A stretch of DNA of 14,954 nt from Antrodiella citrinella (Eukaryota; Basidiomycota; Agaricomycetes; Polyporales; Steccherinaceae). Position numbers and translations under genes: made by a program. Positions 1 to 9,072 of this stretch are shown here, piece after piece (positions within the stretch are counted from its first letter, which is position 1; every line of letters begins with the position of its first letter). The stretch lies in assembly GCA_004802725.1 (NCBI GenBank), contig SGPM01000506.1:1-14954 (forward strand), read 5' to 3'. The notes beneath the pieces are model-generated. The model searched no databases. It had not been told where the DNA came from and saw only the letters and a list, made by a program, of their open reading frames with translations.

Positions 1-294
1 GTCGGAAATTATACTGAGATCACTCCATGATTGTACGCATGATTATACCATGATAACATTGTCCGTCTGACCCCGGTTATATCCGGATTATACCCAGTAC
101 ATTTGCTGATAATCATCTGAGAACGATCTTTGTATGACTCACCATATAAACAGAATTGTTATCCAGATTATACCAGGATCACATCGGGATCACTGTGGAA
201 AAATAACTCCAGATATAATTTTTGAAGACACATTAATCTGACTGTTACAGTACTACACGTATAATCCGGCTATAAATCATGTTTTTATCGTCTC
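1..294. repeat. AT-rich non-coding segment with degenerate GATTATACC repeats
   Basis: No usable reading frame is present. GATTATACC occurs three times (41-49, 86-94, 166-174). The near-palindrome at 77-92 returns in inverted orientation at 260-275 with 15 of 16 bases matching. Many other short TTATCC/ATAATC variants are scattered between. This texture is unlike the coding sequence that follows and may be a relic of a repeat or small transposon. It occupies the place where the first coding segment of the dynamin gene, with its P-loop, would be expected. TATAAAT at 271-277 is a possible TATA box just upstream of the first in-frame ATG at 295. Confidence 0.45.
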
Positions 295-2764
295 ATGCCC
301 CCAGTGCGGTACGTCTAATGTGTTTAGTCTTGTACACATATTGATGTATGAGGGTACAGGTGCCCCATGGAATGCCGACTGAAACACCACGACGGCCCAT
401 GGCAATGCCAATTACGCCTCAGACGGGACGCGCAAGAATCCAGCACCAAAAGCAAAGAACAAGATTTCGGGCCCACTATCTTCGACAAGCTCGAGCTCGT
501 GGAAATGATCCGCCGCGCACAGCTCGCCGTTCTGAACCCAGAGGTTTCCGCTGCGTTCTTTGAGATGTTCGACACTACTCAGCTCCAACCCGGCGATCTT
601 CCACCCGGGTCGTCCCGTCAGCTTCAGTTCTCGTCCGATGTGGTTTGTCTTGACATTTCTGGACCCGATGTTACCGATCTCGCGTTCATTGATCTTCCCG
701 GTACGTTTGCCTTGCTCATGTTCCTACTCGCGTCTTGATACATGGGACTTGCAGGTATCATTTCCTACGTCGCGCAAGGGCAGGATAGAGGAAACATCGA
801 AGCTGTGAAGAACATGGTCAAGACCCACATTGCCAACGAAAACACTCTCATCCTCTTGACCATCACTATGCGCGGTATGTGTCGTCTTGTCTTTGACGAA
901 GATAGACAACGGATACTGATGTCGTACTAGACGACATCGACAATCAAGGTGCCGCGGACCTCGCCCACCTCGCTGATCCTACTGGCTCTAGAACGATTGG
1001 TTCGTGATGTTTTGTCCGTCTTTCGTCCCGACTCATCCACCCTTCTCAGGCGTGCTAACAAAGCCGGACACGGTACTGCGAGGCGAACATGCCAACTGGC
1101 TCCGTGTGCTGGATGGTGTCAGCCATCCCTTGAAGCGTGCGTATTCAATTCATATTCCTAGTGTGCAACGCTCAAAGTGAGGACAACAGTCGGCTACTTC
1201 GTGACGAAACAGCCGTCGCCGGAAGAACTGGAAGAAGACCTGTCTTTCTTCACAGTACGTGAGCGCGAAACGTTCTTCTTTGCAGAGACCTCTCCGTGGA
1301 AAGACCGAACGGACTTGCATCCTCGGTTCGGAACGCCCAAATTGACGCAAGAGCTGAGTAAAGTGCTCGGTATGCTCATCAGCAAAGCGTAAGTCCCCGC
1401 TCGTGTGCTTTCTTGGCCTCAATCTCTGACTGCGCTTCATGGTCAGACTTCCGGGCCTCCGAGAGAGATGCAAGGACGCGCTCCAATCCGTCAGGAACGA
1501 CCTGGAGAAGCTGCCGGCTCCGCCTTCCGACCAGCCTGCTGCCGAACTACTCCGCGTAGTGACTACTCTTAGCACGGATATCGAACGTCTTGTGCGCGGG
1601 TCCGACAACTTTGAAGTCCTGCTTCAGAAATGTCGTCCCGCCTATCAGACATTCAAAAGCGATGTCCGTCGCACCTGGCCACAACTGTGTCCTTTCTACG
1701 ACTGGGATGATATGAACAACAAGAATTACACAGCTACTGAATTTGAGATGAACCCCGCGGAGTATGCTGGTCCCGCTGACAGTGAACCTGTGTTTTTGAA
1801 AGATGTTCGTGCACACATCCAAAAGTATGAAAAGTATTCTTTACTAGCTACTCGTCGCTAATCATATATCTTCCTCAGATCTCTCACACGCGAGCTTCCA
1901 TACAACGTCCCATTCAAAGCCAAGGTCTCACTGATCCGCCGCTTCTCCGAATCCTGGCTCTTCTTCAGTTCCCAGTGCCTCGCGAGCATCCACGAAGCCA
2001 CCGTCGAGGAGCTCAAGCGGCTCGTCGACGCTCGTTTCGGCAAGTTCGCGCTGACAGGTTTGTCGGATAAGGTCCACGCCATCGTGGAGACCCAGGTTGA
2101 GCTATCACAGGCCGTGACGCAGCAACGGATTCAGTGGATGCTAGAGTTGGAGGACCCGCCTTTCACGTTGAATGATCACTACTTCAGCACATATAGGGAT
2201 AAGTACCTCTATAAGTACAAAGAGGCACGACAGGTGTGTCCGCGAGCGTTCTGTGATCGCTTGGTTATCTGCTTAATGCTCCGATGCCACAGACTCAGAC
2301 TACGCGGATAGAGTCTGACGGCTCTGAAGAAGATGCCATTAAAAATATCATTTCGGCATTTCTACGTGCAGGACGTCAAGTCACTGAAGAAGAACTTGGG
2401 AAATTGCTTGGTCCCGATCCGTTTGACGAGGAGCTCATCGTCATGGCGGAGACTGCAGCGTACTTCCATGTCTCCTATAAGGTTCGTTCTTTCTCTCGCT
2501 CAGTATTCATGCCTGACGTTTCATTTGCAGCGTATCATCGACAACATCCCGCGCATCATCGATCACGACTTCCTTCACTCCATCACGAAGGAAATTCAAG
2601 GCCGTCTCATTCAAGAACTGGAACTGGGCACTGAGAGGGCGACGGAACAGGCGGGGATGTACCTTGCTGAGGACGAGCAAGTCGGGTTGGAACGTCAGCA
2701 TCTACAGAGGAAGAAGGAGAGGTTGGACGCTGTGCAGGCTAAGTTCTGGGGCTTCGGAGGATGA
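295..2764 (+). CDS. Dynamin-like large GTPase, ten exons, P-loop segment missing
   Basis: Dynamin-superfamily GTPase; such proteins self-assemble on membranes and drive fission or remodelling. Exons: 295-308, 360-700, 755-874, 931-999, 1050-1136, 1190-1388, 1447-1824, 1879-2233, 2293-2481, 2531-2764. They join to 1986 nt (661 aa) with consistent phases and no internal stop. The product shows RCPMECRL after switch I, the G3 motif DLPG followed by IISYVAQGQ, the G4 motif TKPD (VLTKPDTVLRGEHANW), a stalk/middle region (LPGLRERCKDAL, FDARFGKF-like segments), and a C-terminal GED helical region (HVSYKRIIDNIPRIIDH) ending KFWGFGG. What is missing is the G1 P-loop (GxxxxGKS) and the switch I threonine: the only upstream in-frame codons are a six-residue stretch from ATG 295, preceded by TAA at 262-264. 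Either the gene is 5'-truncated or a first exon lies beyond the window start behind an intron of more than 300 nt. The family call is firm; the start is not. Confidence 0.88.
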
Positions 2765-3175
2765 GTCATGGTCAAAGTTTCTTGAAGTTGATATAAGACG
2801 CCTTGGTCCTTGTTTCTTTGGTATGTCCAAATCCATCATGGCTACGAACGACCTAAGATTATGTTAGAACAAAGGTCCAAATCTTAGTCCGACTATGAAT
2901 CAGTGACGTGACGAACAAGCCTACAACTGGCATGTACCTTTGCTATATGCACTTGCACGACCTTCAAGTTCTTCGCCTGCTCGTTTCACTCTCAGTCATC
3001 ACATTACACCGGATCCGGAGAACCTTGGCATTTCGAATATTTGCTCTGTTGCATCTATCACGATACGCCGTACTGATCTGGGTACTACATGTGCCAAAGA
3101 ATATGTAACGGCTCCCCAGGCCTCCGACCCATCACATCTGAACTTCAATCATGAGCTGGGGGAGGGAGAGCATCA
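2765..3175. other. Intergenic region between convergent dynamin gene and F-box pseudogene
   Basis: This is the shared 3' flank of the + strand dynamin gene and the - strand F-box pseudogene. An 8-bp inverted repeat (CTAAGATT at 2853-2860, AATCTTAG at 2880-2887) could form a weak hairpin in the dynamin 3' UTR. GTCCAAATC occurs twice (2825-2833 and 2875-2883). Short open frames around 2908-3323 are partly antisense to the F-box pseudogene and show no recognisable domain. I see no gene here. Confidence 0.5.
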
Positions 3176-4401
3176 TCAGCCAATGAAACAGCCAATGACT
3201 CGAAGACTCACAATCTGGGGCCCACGTAACCTAGCGCACGTACTCATCCCACATGACCGAAGTACCGTGACTGTTGCACCGCGTGCGCAGCCCCTCAACA
3301 TCGACTTCGCAGACATATTGTAGTTCTCCTCAATGACTAGCTCCTCAACCTTGCACCCCGCTTCCTCTCGGAGATGCAAAGCTGTGCATAGCCCGTCAAG
3401 AAACGGGTTGGCGGAATACTCAAGTTCGTCGACGTCACTGAAATTTGTATCATAGACGTGCAGGTGGAAGTTGACGTGTCTCAGGATGAGGCGTGATAGA
3501 CTTGGCATTGTGTTGTCGTTGGGATCCTGCAGAAGGTCGAGGATGGAGGGATGAGAAGGGCCCGTCTCGAAGGGCCAGCGCGGATCTACCACCGGAGTAG
3601 GTATCGAAATCACTAGCGTCTTCACATGGCCAAAACGCTGCCGAAAATCTCGTCAATGAATTCCCTTTGCATCACGTCGTTCGGCGTCTTGGATTTCCAA
3701 TACCGACACGTCGCGTACTAGTGTCGGGAGGAGCACACGACTAACACCGTCCAGAAAATCGGAGTCGTCTGACCAGAAGCGATAGGGACTCGTAGCGTCG
3801 GCATAGTCTAAGTCACCTATGGAAAGCTCTAGACAGGGCTGAAACACGCCACAGAGGACTTCTCCATTGTCATGCAGATCACCGCGTCTGGTGAGTATCA
3901 GACGATAGTCATTTTCCCCACTGCGTCGGCTCGAGGATCCAGCGCAGACAACAGGGACCTAAAGAACTCGTCGATGTCTTCATGCACGGTGTTGATCCAG
4001 TCATACATCATTACTATCATATGAGCGTCGGGCGGGATGCGAATGCTGCTTAGAATGAGAGATTTCGAGGTGTAGTGACCGTGCTCGACTGAAATGGGCC
4101 GCGACTAGAATGTTGGACCACAAGTTAGGTGTGCCCATGGCTACGTTCCGCCAGAGACGACAAACATGCATGATCGCCACGAAGTCCTTCTAAGGGGTGT
4201 GCATGATGACAGGTTCCCTATCCTCCTTGTTGATGTCGATGAATAGTTGGGTAACTGTGTCCTGGATATAGAATGTGAAGATCCGAGAATTTCTGAAGGA
4301 GTGCGGGATATAGGCGACAATGCGGACACGCTGGATTTGAGCTTGTCAGAGTGAGATTCCAAAGCTTGACAGATCACGTTAAAGAGTTCTGGGGATGCCA
4401 T
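3176..4401 (-). pseudogene. F-box protein pseudogene (agaricomycete type)
   Basis: F-box proteins link substrates to SCF ubiquitin ligases, and agaricomycetes carry large, fast-turning families of them. Read on the minus strand from ATG at 4401-4399, the order is: N-terminus MASPELFNVICQALESHSDK; F-box core PISRTPSEILG then IFTFYIQ; HVCRLWRNVAMGTPNLWSNI, the typical VCRxWRxVAxxTPxLWxxI signature; then a region like the leucine-rich tail of such proteins, ending at 3176. The reading is broken at five places: a frameshift inside the F-box near 4282-4292, TAG at 4190-4192, a frameshift near 4093-4110, a frameshift in the GGGGAAAA run at 3912-3919, and TGA at 3653-3655, after which the same frame resumes with FRQRFGHVKTLVISI. 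Identification rests on the LW signature and the F-box order. No intron was found that would remove the lesions. Confidence 0.8.
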
Positions 4402-4449
4402 TGCTCGACGTTGCCAGATCTGCAGGCGTAAGCCTATTAGCGACCTCAA

Positions 4450-4816
4450 GCTTCAGGGGCTTATCAGTATGATTTCGGTAAAAAAGCACCTGTATGACGA
4501 CGACTTCCTGAGCCAAGTTTGAAGAAGCAGATAGGGAATTTCAAATGAGAAAGAAGACAGGACCCCCACAACGTGTCAACAATTGTCAACAGCTGTCAAC
4601 CAGCGGCGGATGAAGACCTCATCATCGACGATCCTCCCCTCATCGCCCTGTATTATCTTGCATCCATACTGCCATCCCGTACGAAAGCAAGTAGCAGCGG
4701 GGCCAATATAGCCGTGATGTGCTGCAACTACCGGTGGGACACAACGTACAGCCTACGCAGACCCACTGATGCTCTTCAACATGAAATGGGTAGATGACGC
4801 GACTAATGCGTGAATT
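4450..4816. other. Upstream flank of the F-box pseudogene, no gene seen
   Basis: Apart from the TGTCAAC triplet, this stretch has only short unrelated frames on both strands, including a 74-codon frame at 4573-4797 that starts over the repeat and has no recognisable domain. It probably contains the old promoter of the F-box pseudogene. Confidence 0.4.
4574..4600. promoter_or_regulatory. Three TGTCAAC motifs at exact 10-bp spacing
   Basis: TGTCAAC occurs at 4574-4580, 4584-4590 and 4594-4600, so the cores fall on the same face of the helix. The sequence lies about 170 bp upstream of the F-box pseudogene start on the minus strand, where it reads GTTGACA. TGACA cores are bound by TALE-class homeodomain proteins, which fungi have. 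A regulatory role is inferred; a short three-unit tandem repeat without function is the alternative. Confidence 0.4.
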
Positions 4817-5181
4817 GAGAAGACCCACCAAAGCTTCTTATTATCAGTTCAGCCCGAACGTCCAAACCCATTGTCGTCGATATACCCGGTCTCTGCATAG
4901 CGATCCGAACACGACTTGGAGGCAAATGCGAGACCATCGTCTACTGGTGCTATGGTGCAAACAGACCCAATGCTGGCGACGGCTGCTCAGCACCGTTCAT
5001 GTGCAGGCGGACGCGTGATAGCTTTGGGTATGAAGTGAGGATGATGTTCCAGTGTACACAAGGCAACTCTACCCACGTGAAAAACGCGTACATTGACCCC
5101 TTCAAGCCTAACATCACGAAAGAATGTCGTTGGCTCAAGCGGAGCACGAAATGGAGATTCAACGCGGAGAACATGCGCTAA
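4817..5181 (+). CDS. Possible cysteine-containing ORF, unrecognised, no clear start
   Basis: A frame stays open from just after TGA (4814-4816) to TAA (5179-5181), about 121 codons. It carries seven cysteines, with segments such as GGKCETIVYWCYGANRP, CSAPFMCRRTRDSFGYEV and FQCTQGNSTHVKN (the last containing a potential N-glycosylation site, NST). The only in-frame ATGs lie far downstream (first at 4999), so it would have to be an internal exon or a remnant. Another frame overlapping its 3' end reads MSLAQAEHEMEIQRGEHALN, so the real frame may shift near 5120. An antisense frame at 4987-5226 is the competing reading. No family recognised. Confidence 0.25.
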
Positions 5182-6327
5182 ACGAGCGAAACAAGAGATG
5201 ATGAGGCACGACGTGAAAAAAGTCACGGTGATAGCACGAACATCATCGAGACGTGTTCATACGTTCATACGTCCGAGCCTTGAATACGCCCGATAGAAGA
5301 TGGTGGTGACAGAGCAGGCATTTTGTAACTTGGGATAGACCAACATGATAATGGGAACAAGGAGACGACGGCTGGGCAAATAGCGGCCACCTCACTACTG
5401 CTGGGAGCCCACATCGGTGCCTTCGAAGTTCATGCTAGTATCATTGATCAGACATGAGTGGGTACGGTACGGTATAAGACGCACCGAGATCCTTCCGACA
5501 TATCATCAACACCCGACTTTGTCACATCCACCGTCACGTTGGATTGGGTTCAAGTTTGCCTAGTCCAGTAGCAGGCGAAAGGACTGGAAAAGGACTGGGG
5601 CCAGATATGCTGTGCCATTTCACTCTTTTGAAGTTTGTGTCCCAGTAGGAGATAAGAGCGGGCACGGAGGATGTCCGTTTGGGAGACTGCGCAACGAAGA
5701 GCTACTGGTCCAGTGGTGCGGGAAAGACGGCGTGAAGACGTTGGCGAAGGACGCGACGACTCGCATGAACGTACTTGGATAGACGAGGATTCTGATGCCA
5801 GATGATGTCCATGTTGTTGATACCAAAACTTGAACAAAACACCATTAATCCTCGAATGCTTCTAGACGCCAGCATGCCATCGCGATGGACTCGCGCACCA
5901 GTCAAACTCAGCTGTGACAGCTATCCACCTCTCTATCCTGGCAGTGCAATTGTGCTTGACTTCTATGCGTGAATGAACAAATTCTCATGGACACCGCCAG
6001 TGTCGTGCATGCACACAAATTTCCTGTACACTTTGGCGGACCGGGATGATATCAGTGAGTACCAGTAAGTAATGCCAATGTTCAATTGTAACACTTCTCA
6101 TGTTTTCTCTCTGAAAGCTACCTGTTTTTCTCGTGCCTCCCACGTTGACAAAGCGCACTGTCACCGATTAATTTTGGTGAGTGTGCACAGCAGGCTGAAG
6201 CAGCTTGCGTAGCGTGCATGATGCACGATGATACAACGTGAAAGTCACAGGACACACAGCTTTCCACTAACTACTTATACCAGTTCACCCTCAGAGTCCG
6301 TTCCTCCATTCATACATTAACCAAAAA
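5182..6327. other. Long region without a supportable gene; upstream part of gene A
   Basis: No intact gene is visible. Inside are a weak minus-strand coding trace (5534-5905, listed separately), a GGTAC tandem at about 5461-5475 running into GTATAAG, a perfect GTGCATGCAC palindrome at 6005-6014 and an inverted repeat CGTGCAT-G-ATGCACG at 6213-6227. The last few hundred bases before 6328 are probably the promoter and 5' UTR of gene A, with a weak TATA-like TTATACC near 6275-6281 and a purine-rich ACCAAAAA just before the ATG. Confidence 0.4.
5534..5905 (-). pseudogene. Weak minus-strand coding trace with one internal stop
   Basis: On the minus strand one frame is open over about 123 codons apart from a single TAG at 5704-5702. 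It reads, for example, SSFGINNMDIIWHQNPRLSK before the stop and VPALISYWDTNFKRVKWHS after it. I recognise no family and see no convincing start codon or splice signals. It may be a decayed exon or chance, since two other minus-strand frames are also open over parts of it. Confidence 0.2.
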
Positions 6328-7107
6328 ATGGATACGGTGAGCTGCTCTCTTGCACGGTGTTCCTCCCAAGCTGAAGGATTATTTCGGTACATACAGCTGC
6401 GACTGATGTCTATGCAATACGCACAGCACATATCTTCATTTTTATGCGGTACGTGGTGTCTCCTGTGGACTAGACGTGTATCTCACCTGTGACTGCACAG
6501 GCGTACAGAACCATTATATATTTTCGAGCACCGCCGACACACTCTTTCTTCTCGACAAATCTGTATTCGAGCAGATTGCAACAGTAAGTGCAACGCCCCA
6601 TCTGGCAGAGGCGATACGTCATCCAGACCACGCAGGATGCTCGCACCCATTTTCTCGAAGCACAAAGACTGTGCCGAGCATTGGAGAATGATCTCTGGTT
6701 ACAAGATTTTCCCAGGCAGCGGGGTGCTGTCATGACATTCCTTCACCTACTTCAGCCTCTCAATTTCTTCCGCCGCCGTGTCGTACCAGAAACGACGCTC
6801 ACAAGGGAGATGCTTTCGTCCTGGCTCAAGGTCGGTGGTGCCCTTCGAGACCAAAATTTCCGTCCCTGATGATATGCCTCTCCCGCTTCAGATCCGCCAT
6901 GACCTGATTCAATTGGAACAATGCTGTATATTCCAAGCGTCCTCCAGCGAGGACGCGATTGGGGTATGCCCTGCACCACGCATTGAAATGACAGTCCACT
7001 GACATTTATTCTAGCTCATGTTTGCCCGTATGAGCCGCGTTGATGAGCTGCTGTCGGCACTGAATGCTGGTCTGCAAACGATATTGACCGTTACTTCGCG
7101 AGGCTGA
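6328..7107 (+). CDS. Unrecognised six-exon gene, 167 aa (gene A)
   Basis: Exons by splice signals and frame: 6328-6336, 6397-6448, 6501-6583, 6636-6830, 6892-6963, 7015-7107. They join to exactly 504 nt. Donors are GTGAGC, GTACGT, GTAAGT, GTCGGT and GTATGC; acceptors are CAG or TAG. The 3-codon first exon (Met-Asp-Thr) is notable. The product is largely helical in appearance: hydrophobic/aromatic stretch HYIFSSTADTLFLLDKSVF, then THFLEAQRLCRALENDLWL, then a basic FFRRRVVPETTLTREML segment, and a C-terminus MFARMSRVDELLSALNAGL. No secretion signal is clear and no domain is recognised. The weakest junction is the fourth donor (6831); without it the frame ends at about 6869. It stands directly upstream of a decayed gene on the same strand. 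I expect a lineage-specific protein. Confidence 0.6.
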
Positions 7108-7330
7108 CCGGCGTAAATATTGTTCCACGCACCTGACATTCTTTTGGACTCTATTCTTGCTTTCCGTTTGCGTTGCACCCTGCCGTTCTTTAGGACTTTA
7201 CTCTTCGCCTTTGTTTGCATACTCGTCATTCTTTCGTACTTGGTCCTTTTCTTTCCGTTCCACCTTTCCACATGGTTTCCCCAATCCAGTTATTCAGACG
7301 TATTTTCATCCATTTCCTTTCGTGAGACTT
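7108..7330 (+). promoter_or_regulatory. Pyrimidine-rich upstream region of the following pseudogene
   Basis: The + strand between gene A and the next coding stretch is strongly C/T-rich from about 7140 to 7320, as is common in fungal promoters and 5' leaders. An ATG at 7272-7274 opens a 17-codon frame that stops with TGA at 7323-7325; the same frame then continues as coding-like sequence (FEHITELQRIINKAYKTTE to 7385). The hydrophobic open frame from 7120 is a translation of this pyrimidine-rich tract and is not taken as a gene. Confidence 0.4.
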
Positions 7331-8921
7331 TGAACACATCACGGAGCTGCAGCGCATCATCAACAAGGCTTACAAGACGACTGAGGTGTGTCAACTTACA
7401 CGCATCCTCAGCCGCTGATTCGCCTCCAAGTCGCTGCAGCTATGCCTCATCTCCGTCTATGGGCGGACAGATTCTTGCTGTTCGCTAATCCTTATGAGCA
7501 ATACAGATCTAGTCACAGCGCTCAGAATCGTGACCGTGCCACAAAGCAATGTGAGCAACGTACCCTTGAAGATCCTGATGACGACTTCAGACTAACGCCC
7601 TCTAGGCACGTTAATCAGTCAAATCCGGGACACGATATAGCGGCTGGTTCCACCTTGTTGTCGAAGAAATGGAACACATGCATATCGGAGACCAAGACCA
7701 CTGGTGAGTAGGGATAACGAAAGCGGGGGACATGGGATACTGACGCAGGAATCAGATAGCGGTGATATACACAAATACTCAGGCGCTTCCGCAAACTGAA
7801 TAGAACATCTGGCCTGTCAAGTCGTGGCGGTATTTCGAGCTGACAAAACAACACCGAAGTGAAAGCCGTCCTAGCGGTATCACCCGTGTTGAGCTTTGAG
7901 GTCTGTTATCGCGGTCGGGTCCGTTGGTTCGACCAAGTCGGATGGCGGTGTAAATGGGACGATCGGACCATTCTGGAGTTTGCTCAGCTCCATCTCCGCT
8001 CTCGGTCCTTCATATCTCGTTCGCATGCATAGCTCTCTGGTACTGGTGAGTGCCCATCATACCACCAGCTCTTGTGCGTGGATCCATTGTGAGTTCGAGT
8101 TTGATGTTCACCGTCCAGTGACCGGAGTACTGATCTTTTGTACGCAGCATACTGGCTCTTGTCTTCTCTTGCACTACTGTCAATGCTGTCCGGTCGTGCC
8201 CTGCACTGGCGCAAGTACTATTTTTTTCACTCGAGGTTCTCCGCGAAGGCACCCGTGAGGCCGTGGCTGTGCAAATTTCCAACTTGGACAAACGCTCATT
8301 CAGCCCTATATCCGCACCATGTCACCATCCCATGTGTATACTTCGCCCGGCGCGCTGCGGTAAGTCCGGAATTCATGCAGGTGCACATGTACATATTTCG
8401 CATCGTCACTACATATGCCAATTCATAACTTACCATTGTTTCACACCGTTATGCAAACCCGACACCCGGCGTTCAATATGGCCACGTCGGGCAGCATGCG
8501 AGAGGCCGGCTTTTGCCGATGCAGTGGGATCGCGCTAATTTGACGTCGAAGGAAGTTCCTGGCTAGCTTCTCCCCGACTACTGGACCCCTACGGACCTCA
8601 ACTTGCAGCGAGTGGAGACTCCGCTACGATGTACGTATGCTGTGCGCTGGTGCTCATTTCAAGCTCCTCCGCGGACACAGAAATGTGGTATGCTGGGAAC
8701 GTTGCACCGCCAGCTGCGTCGCGGCCGGCGCTAGCGCAGATAACCGTCCGGCAGCGAGGCATTGCCACGATTTCATGAACGCCGACGTCGACTCAATTGC
8801 ACCCTGGACGCTAGCGTACTCCGGACAGTCGAACCACACTAAGTGGACGCAGGACGGTTCCGCAGAAGGTGCCTTCTCACTGGACGACATCAAGACATCG
8901 AAGTCTTTGTGGGCGGTGTGA
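7331..8921 (+). pseudogene. Decayed multi-exon gene, family unknown
   Basis: A chain of coding-like exons with recognisable introns can be followed. The exons end at 7385, 7550 (donor GTGAGC, acceptor TTAATCAG at 7618) and 7703 (GTGAGT to ATACTCAG at 7782). The next runs on to 8088 (GTGAGT; branch-like TACTGAT; acceptor CAG at 8147), then to 8359 (GTAAGT) and to 8634 (GTATGC to CAG at 8680), and the last ends with TGA at 8919-8921. Peptides include GWFHLVVEEMEHMHIGDQDHW, RVRWFDQVGWRCKWDDRTIL, LREGTREAVAVQISNL, IQPYIRTMSPSHVYTSPGAL, LLPMQWDRANLTSKEVPG and SIAPWTLAYSGQSNHTKW. Breaks seen: TGA 7841-7843, TAG 8030-8032, a probable one-base deletion near 8286 where the frame jumps, no acceptor AG after donor 8360 where the next exon seems to begin near 8456 (TGCAA in place of a CAG), and TAG 8564-8566. 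Introns could hide one of these but not all. A shorter intact gene (7442-7843, three exons, 84 aa) could exist inside. No family recognised. Confidence 0.5.
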
Positions 8922-8965
8922 CCGCTGGTGTCACTTGAACTGCGCACCGCCCTGCCAGACAGGTA

Positions 8966-9072
8966 GATATAAGTGCTACTATTCGACTTCTGAGAGCCGG
9001 CTAATCTTCCCTTTTCCCTTCTCCCTCTTCGACACATACCACTACATTCACTTCCTGATCACGACTCCTATC
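8966..9072 (+). promoter_or_regulatory. Putative TATA box and pyrimidine-rich leader of gene B
   Basis: GATATAAG at 8966-8973 lies about 100 bp before the ATG of gene B. It is followed by a C/T-rich stretch (about 9005-9035), the usual arrangement in fungal core promoters. The assignment rests on position and sequence only. Confidence 0.4.

Noticed and set aside
2853..2887. Hairpin as a transcription terminator
   Set aside because: Fungal polymerase II genes do not use hairpin terminators; the 8-bp stem with a 19-nt loop is weak and may be chance.
7386..7411. Micro-introns of 25-28 nt (also near 10546 and 10821)
   Set aside because: They restore frame but are shorter than the 46-68 nt introns elsewhere in the window; indels in decaying genes are a simpler explanation.
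7120..7488. 122-codon hydrophobic frame resembling a membrane protein
   Set aside because: The hydrophobicity comes from translating a C/T-rich leader. It ignores the better coding frame after 7330 and has no splice or homology support.
7915..7945. GGTTCGACC resembling a tRNA T-loop
   Set aside because: No matching acceptor stem, D-arm or anticodon arm could be built around it.
7896..8258. 120-codon plus-strand frame with hydrophobic residues
   Set aside because: Another frame across the same bases joins through clear introns to upstream and downstream exons of the decayed gene, so this is probably a shadow, although it cannot be excluded.
8654..9037. 127-codon minus-strand frame
   Set aside because: It is antisense to the last exon of the decayed gene and crosses the promoter of gene B.
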